64,000 nt of DNA from Lachnospiraceae bacterium (GTDB lineage Bacteria; Bacillota; Clostridia; Lachnospirales; Lachnospiraceae), in the NCBI GenBank assembly GCA_910575605.1, contig CAJTEW010000007.1, positions 89,675-153,674 on the forward strand, given 5' to 3'. Shown here in pieces: positions 60,795 to 64,000 of this stretch. How positions within the stretch are numbered: the stretch's first letter is position 1; each line of letters opens with the position of its first letter. The position numbers were made by a program, and so were the translations under genes. A model generated the notes under the pieces. The model saw only the letters and a list, made by a program, of their open reading frames with translations. It did no database searches and was not told the origin of the DNA.

Positions 60795-62129
60795 TTAGGG
60801 CTCCAGCCTGCTTAAGTCTCTTGGAAACAGGGTGGTCTCTCTTACATTATCTTCTCCAATTAATTTCATGGTTAAACGCTCAAGTCCGATTCCAATCCCC
60901 CCGTGAGGAGGCATGCCGTGTTTAAATGTAGAAAGGTACTGCTCCATTCCGTCAGTTTCCATTCCTCTGTCCGAAATTTTATCCATCAGCATCTTATAAT
61001 TATGAATACGCTGGCCCCCGGTTGTAATTTCCATTCCCCCAAATAAAAGATCAAAGCTTAAGGTATACCTGGGATCTTCCGGGTCATCCATTGCATAGAA
61101 AGGACGTTTTTTGGACGGATAGTGAGTAACAAATACAAAGTCGCTGCCCCACTCTTCTTTTGCATACCGGCTGATAAGCTGCTCCTCCTCCGGCTCTAAA
61201 TCAAAGGGATTTCTCATCCTATGTCCATATCTTTCACAAACCTTCTCCTTAATCTCACTGAATTGCACTGCCGGAATCCTTTCTGCATTCGGCAGGATAA
61301 CGTTAAGAATCTCAAGCTCTTTTCCATACTCCTTTTTTAAAAGCTCCATGGCATACTGAAGATATCCTGTTTCCATGTCCATCACATCCTCAAAGCCAGA
61401 GATATATCCCATCTCAAAGTCCAGGCTTGTGTACTCATTCAGATGTCTCTTCGTATTGTGCTTTTCTGCACGAAACACTGGAGCTGTCTCAAATACCCTG
61501 TCAAATACGCCCACCATCATCTGCTTATAAAACTGGGGACTCTGTGCCAGCACTGCAGGACGGTGAAAGTATTCAAGCTTAAAAATATTTGCTCCACCTT
61601 CTGCACCCTTTGCTCCGATTTTCGGTGTATGAATCTCTGTAAATCCCTGGCTGTACAAAAAATCTCGAAATGCCCGGGTAAGTCCCTCCTGAATCCTGAA
61701 TTTGGCACGTTCCCTGATATTTCTAAGAGAAATAGATCTGTAGTTGAGCTTTGCTTCAAGAGAAGTGGTAAGCTTCCATTTAGAAACTGGCAGCGGCAGC
61801 ATCTCCTCCTCAGGCAGGCTTAAAATAATCAGCTTTTTCATCAAAATCTCAATTCCACCTGGCGCCTTATCATTTTCCGTAAGAACCCCTTCTACTTCTA
61901 TTGTGGAGGCTTCTCTTATATCTTTAAGTTTAAAATCGGCAGTGCCTTTTTCATATACGCACTGAAGCAGTCCTTCTCTCTTTCTAAGTATCACAAATGC
62001 TACTGTCCCCATATCCCGGACTGCATGGACGGCCCCGTTTACCTTTACCTGCTGCCCGGCTTTAACCTTTTCATGTAATTCACTGATTTCCAAAGTTTTC
62101 TTTTCTTTTACGCCTGTTAAAAATTCCAT
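60795..62129 (-). CDS. aspS: Archaeal-type aspartate--tRNA ligase, probably non-discriminating (Asp/Asn)
   Basis: A 444-residue class IIb synthetase. An OB-fold anticodon domain occupies about residues 20-110. The catalytic core has motif 2 FRAEKHNTKRHLNEYTSLDFEM and motif 3 GIGIGLERLTMKL. The short length and these motifs are those of archaeal AspRS, not the 590-residue bacterial form with its GAD insert. Together with GatCAB in the same operon it should form Asp-tRNA(Asn) for transamidation to Asn-tRNA(Asn). The ATG at 62129 follows AAGGAGG. It is preceded by a T-box. Confidence 0.93.
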   Translation of the reverse strand: MEFLTGVKEKKTLEISELHEKVKAGQQVKVNGAVHAVRDMGTVAFVILRKREGLLQCVYEKGTADFKLKDIREASTIEVEGVLTENDKAPGGIEILMKKLIILSLPEEEMLPLPVSKWKLTTSLEAKLNYRSISLRNIRERAKFRIQEGLTRAFRDFLYSQGFTEIHTPKIGAKGAEGGANIFKLEYFHRPAVLAQSPQFYKQMMVGVFDRVFETAPVFRAEKHNTKRHLNEYTSLDFEMGYISGFEDVMDMETGYLQYAMELLKKEYGKELEILNVILPNAERIPAVQFSEIKEKVCERYGHRMRNPFDLEPEEEQLISRYAKEEWGSDFVFVTHYPSKKRPFYAMDDPEDPRYTLSFDLLFGGMEITTGGQRIHNYKMLMDKISDRGMETDGMEQYLSTFKHGMPPHGGIGIGLERLTMKLIGEDNVRETTLFPRDLSRLEP

Positions 62130-62150
62130 AGCCCATGCCTCCTTAATGAT

Positions 62151-62428
62151 AAAAAAATCCCGGAATACAAACATTGTATTCCGGGACGGATATATTTTTT
62201 AAGAATCCGCGGTACCACCCGCATTTGAACTCGCCCTTGAGTTCATCTCTTACACTTAACGCGTGCCCACGTACCGGCCTACTTACTCTTTACAAGGTTC
62301 AGACGGTATGCTCAGGAGTGTTCCCTATTGTTCTTATTCCTCAAGCGGCGCTCTCAGTCGGTGACGCCACATTCCTGTCAAGTTCCAAAGAACAGAGTCT
62401 CCTTCATCGCTCTGTCAATTAAAATTAT
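62151..62428 (-). promoter_or_regulatory. T-box riboswitch with AAC specifier (overlapping GAA)
   Basis: The T-box sequence GGGTGGTACCGCGG is at 62220-62207 (minus). The terminator pairs 62186-62174 with 62170-62158 (13 bp) and ends in seven T's (62157-62151), 11 nt before the aspS ribosome site. In stem I, GGAG (62402-62399) pairs with CTCC (62318-62315) and GTTCTT (62393-62388) with AAGAAC (62335-62330). They enclose a loop whose 3' side reads GGGAACA. The codon in register (followed by one A and the lower helix) is AAC, for tRNA-Asn; GAA overlaps it one base upstream. Uncharged tRNA should permit read-through into aspS-gatCAB. Confidence 0.93.
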
Positions 62429-62434
62429 TTTTTA

Positions 62435-62463
62435 ATGTTAGCATAGGTAAAGAAAAATTGCAA
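62435..62463 (-). promoter_or_regulatory. Promoter of T-box/aspS/gatCAB operon
   Basis: Minus strand: TTGCAA (62463-62458), 17 nt, TAACAT (62440-62435), with a start expected near 62428, just before stem I of the T-box. Confidence 0.7.
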
Positions 62464-62495
62464 GGATAATTTTTCAATTCTATTATAACAATAGA

Positions 62496-62525
62496 TTGCA
62501 GTCATATGCCATGATATGATATAGT
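62496..62525 (+). promoter_or_regulatory. Promoter of MATE transporter gene
   Basis: TTGCAG (62496-62501), 18 nt, TATAGT (62520-62525). AAAGGAG follows at 62532-62538. The predicted start lies at about 62532, so the leader is very short and the GTG at 62540 is less likely than the ATG at 62549. Confidence 0.5.
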
Positions 62526-62548
62526 CGATGTAAAGGAGTGTGTATGCC

Positions 62549-63913
62549 ATGACAAAAGAGAATGTAACCAGTAATCAGATTACAGAAGGCGTCATCTGGC
62601 GCCAGCTTCTGTTTTTCTTCTTTCCAATCGTGATTGGAACTTTATTTCAACAGCTTTATAACACAGTAGATGCTGTTATTGTGGGCCGTTTTGTGGGGAA
62701 ACAGGCACTTGCAAGTGTAGGCGGCTCTGCTGCTGTACTTTCTAATCTTATTATTGGATTTTTTACCGGACTTTCTGCCGGAGCTACAGTAATTATTTCA
62801 CAGCATTACGGAGCGAAAAATTCGAGAAGCCTTCATGAAAGTCTTCATACTGCCTATGCGTTTTCCATTATTGCCAGCATAGGAATTGCTATACTTGGGT
62901 GGTTTCTGACTCCTTGGCTTTTAACGGTTATGAATACTCCTGCGGATGTGTTGACAGATTCTATTTTATATCTCAGAATTTATTTTCTGGGAATGATTGC
63001 CGTACTTATTTTTAATATGGGTTCAGGAATCATGCGGGCAATCGGTGATTCTAAACGCCCCCTATACTACCTGATTGTCTGCTGTCTGTTAAATATTGTG
63101 CTGGATATTATTATGGTGCTGGTTTTCCATCTGGGGATTGCCGGAGTTGCAATTGCGACCATTATTTCACAGGCTGTCAGTGCTCTTCTGGTCACTAGAA
63201 CGCTGATGAAAGGCTACGATCTGCTGAAATTGTCACTAGACGCAATCCGCATCTCATCTCCTATGCTAAGGTCTGAGCTCCGCATAGGATTTCCAAGCGG
63301 GCTCCAGTCCTGCATGTACGGAATTACTAACATAATCATTCAGGCTTCTGTGAATGGTTTTGGCACTGATCCTGCGGCAGCATGGGCGGCATATGGCAAG
63401 CTGGATGCGATTTTCTGGACAGTATGCGGCGCCTTCGGTATTGCAATTACTACCTTTGCCGGCCAGAACTATGGTGCAAGACGATATGACCGGATATTTA
63501 AAAGCGTCCGGGTCTGTCTTGGCATGTCCCTTGGAATATGTGGGGCACTGCTTGTTTTTCTGATGGTTTTCTGCCGGCCGCTGTTTCATATTTTTACAAC
63601 GGACATTAATGTTATTAATATTGGGGTTTATATGTTGCGTTATATTACACCCAGCTATATTGTTTTCGTATTTATTGAAATCCTTTCCGGGGCACTGCGG
63701 GGAATCGGCGATGTACTGGTTCCTACTTTGATTACACTTGGCGGTGTCTGCTGTGTCCGCCTCCCCTGGATCCTGCTGTTTGTTCCGAGAAACCATGAGC
63801 TCTGGGCAATCCTCGTCAGCTATCCTATGTCCTGGATAGCTACTGCAGTGCTGCTTATTATCTATTATTTCTACAAGAAAAAGCTTATATCTGCAAGGAC
63901 GAATATAAAATAA
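62549..63913 (+). CDS. MATE-family multidrug/sodium efflux transporter
   Basis: A 454-residue protein with 12 predicted membrane helices in two homologous halves, each with the MATE pattern (FPIVIGTLFQQLYNTVDAVIVG in the first, GLQSCMYGITNIIIQASVNGFG in the second). The DinF/NorM-like MATE branch exports drugs or metabolites with Na+ or H+. I chose the ATG at 62549, 10 nt after AAAGGAG. It is divergent from the aspS operon and followed, 14 nt after its stop, by palindromic element E3. Confidence 0.92.
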   Translation: MTKENVTSNQITEGVIWRQLLFFFFPIVIGTLFQQLYNTVDAVIVGRFVGKQALASVGGSAAVLSNLIIGFFTGLSAGATVIISQHYGAKNSRSLHESLHTAYAFSIIASIGIAILGWFLTPWLLTVMNTPADVLTDSILYLRIYFLGMIAVLIFNMGSGIMRAIGDSKRPLYYLIVCCLLNIVLDIIMVLVFHLGIAGVAIATIISQAVSALLVTRTLMKGYDLLKLSLDAIRISSPMLRSELRIGFPSGLQSCMYGITNIIIQASVNGFGTDPAAAWAAYGKLDAIFWTVCGAFGIAITTFAGQNYGARRYDRIFKSVRVCLGMSLGICGALLVFLMVFCRPLFHIFTTDINVINIGVYMLRYITPSYIVFVFIEILSGALRGIGDVLVPTLITLGGVCCVRLPWILLFVPRNHELWAILVSYPMSWIATAVLLIIYYFYKKKLISARTNIK

Positions 63914-63927
63914 GCAGCTTAGGCGCA

Positions 63928-64000
63928 GGGGACAGGGAAAAACGAATCTGGGACGGGGTTTTTTGAAAAAAACCCCGTCCCAGATTCGTTTTTCCCTGTC
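63928..64000. repeat. Long palindromic repeat, element E3 (cut by window end)
   Basis: Arms 63931-63964 and 63967-64000 are perfect reverse complements (34 nt) around a 2-nt loop. GGG just before the left arm suggests the repeat continues beyond the window. It contains GGGGACAGGG and GGGACGGGGTTTTTTGA, sharing the GGGGAC/GACGGGG modules of E1 and E2 with a different interior. It lies 14 nt after the MATE gene stop and could terminate that gene. Confidence 0.85.

Overview
The window looks like chromosome of a low-to-mid GC, anaerobic, probably spore-forming Firmicute of the family Lachnospiraceae (gut Clostridia). The grounds are a clostridial argC-GNAT-argJ-argB-argD cluster, DUF4364 and DUF5721 proteins, archaeal-type AspRS with GatCAB under a T-box, CIRCE-controlled htpG, MBOAT/DHHW envelope loci, a Csp-like subtilisin, an AAA-ATPase-like/PD-(D/E)XK gene, strong AAGGAGG ribosome sites and -35/-10 promoters with 17-bp spacing. 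The species assignment is inference. No tRNA, rRNA, CRISPR, phage or insertion sequence was seen.

Layout. 1-3251 (minus): amino-sugar catabolic operon (PfkB kinase, PIG-L deacetylase, NagB, Gfo/Idh/MocA dehydrogenase cut by the left edge). 3682-8100 (plus): two GntR/UTRA regulators, a shikimate-dehydrogenase-like enzyme, a KDPG-type aldolase and a D-2-hydroxyacid dehydrogenase. 8191-9552: hemerythrin/response-regulator fusion. 9758-12319: TIGR01212-type radical SAM protein, DUF4364 regulator, split chromate transporter. 12390-25808 (minus): competence and housekeeping run comEA, OmpR-type regulator, histidine kinase, GerMN lipoprotein, comEC, [AAA-ATPase-like gene plus a comEC remnant], FMN hydroxyacid oxidase, holA, lepA, hemW. 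25876-34724: DMT transporter, arginine cluster, SEDS-like protein with PadR regulator, and argG on the plus strand. 34852-41483: LspA-like peptidase, small coiled-coil protein, subtilase, clpX, ligA, RNA pseudouridine synthase. 41467-47615: two MBOAT/DHHW O-acyltransferase pairs with an SGNH-like protein between. 47806-54590: DUF5721, htpG, ABC exporter. 54789-64000: MalY-type aminotransferase, PurF paralogue, gatB-gatA-gatC-aspS under a T-box, MATE exporter.

Control elements readable directly include a CIRCE operator, a T-box leader whose specifier loop presents AAC (overlapping GAA), ARG-box-like palindromes on the -35 and -10 of both argC and argG, a PadR-type inverted repeat, many promoters and several bidirectional terminators.

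Most notable observations: (1) a family of perfect palindromes built from a 34-nt unit (12326-12402, 48253-48296, and a relative at 63928-64000) at gene 3' ends, two of which supply the stop codon of a neighbouring gene; (2) a frameshifted comEC 3'-end fragment (17521-17706) on the far side of the AAA-ATPase-like gene; (3) duplicated MBOAT/DHHW loci in which only one partner protein keeps its catalytic residues; (4) a 20-bp perfect hairpin that buries the ribosome site and start codon of the subtilase; (5) a PurF paralogue lacking the glutaminase cysteine, in the transamidation operon.
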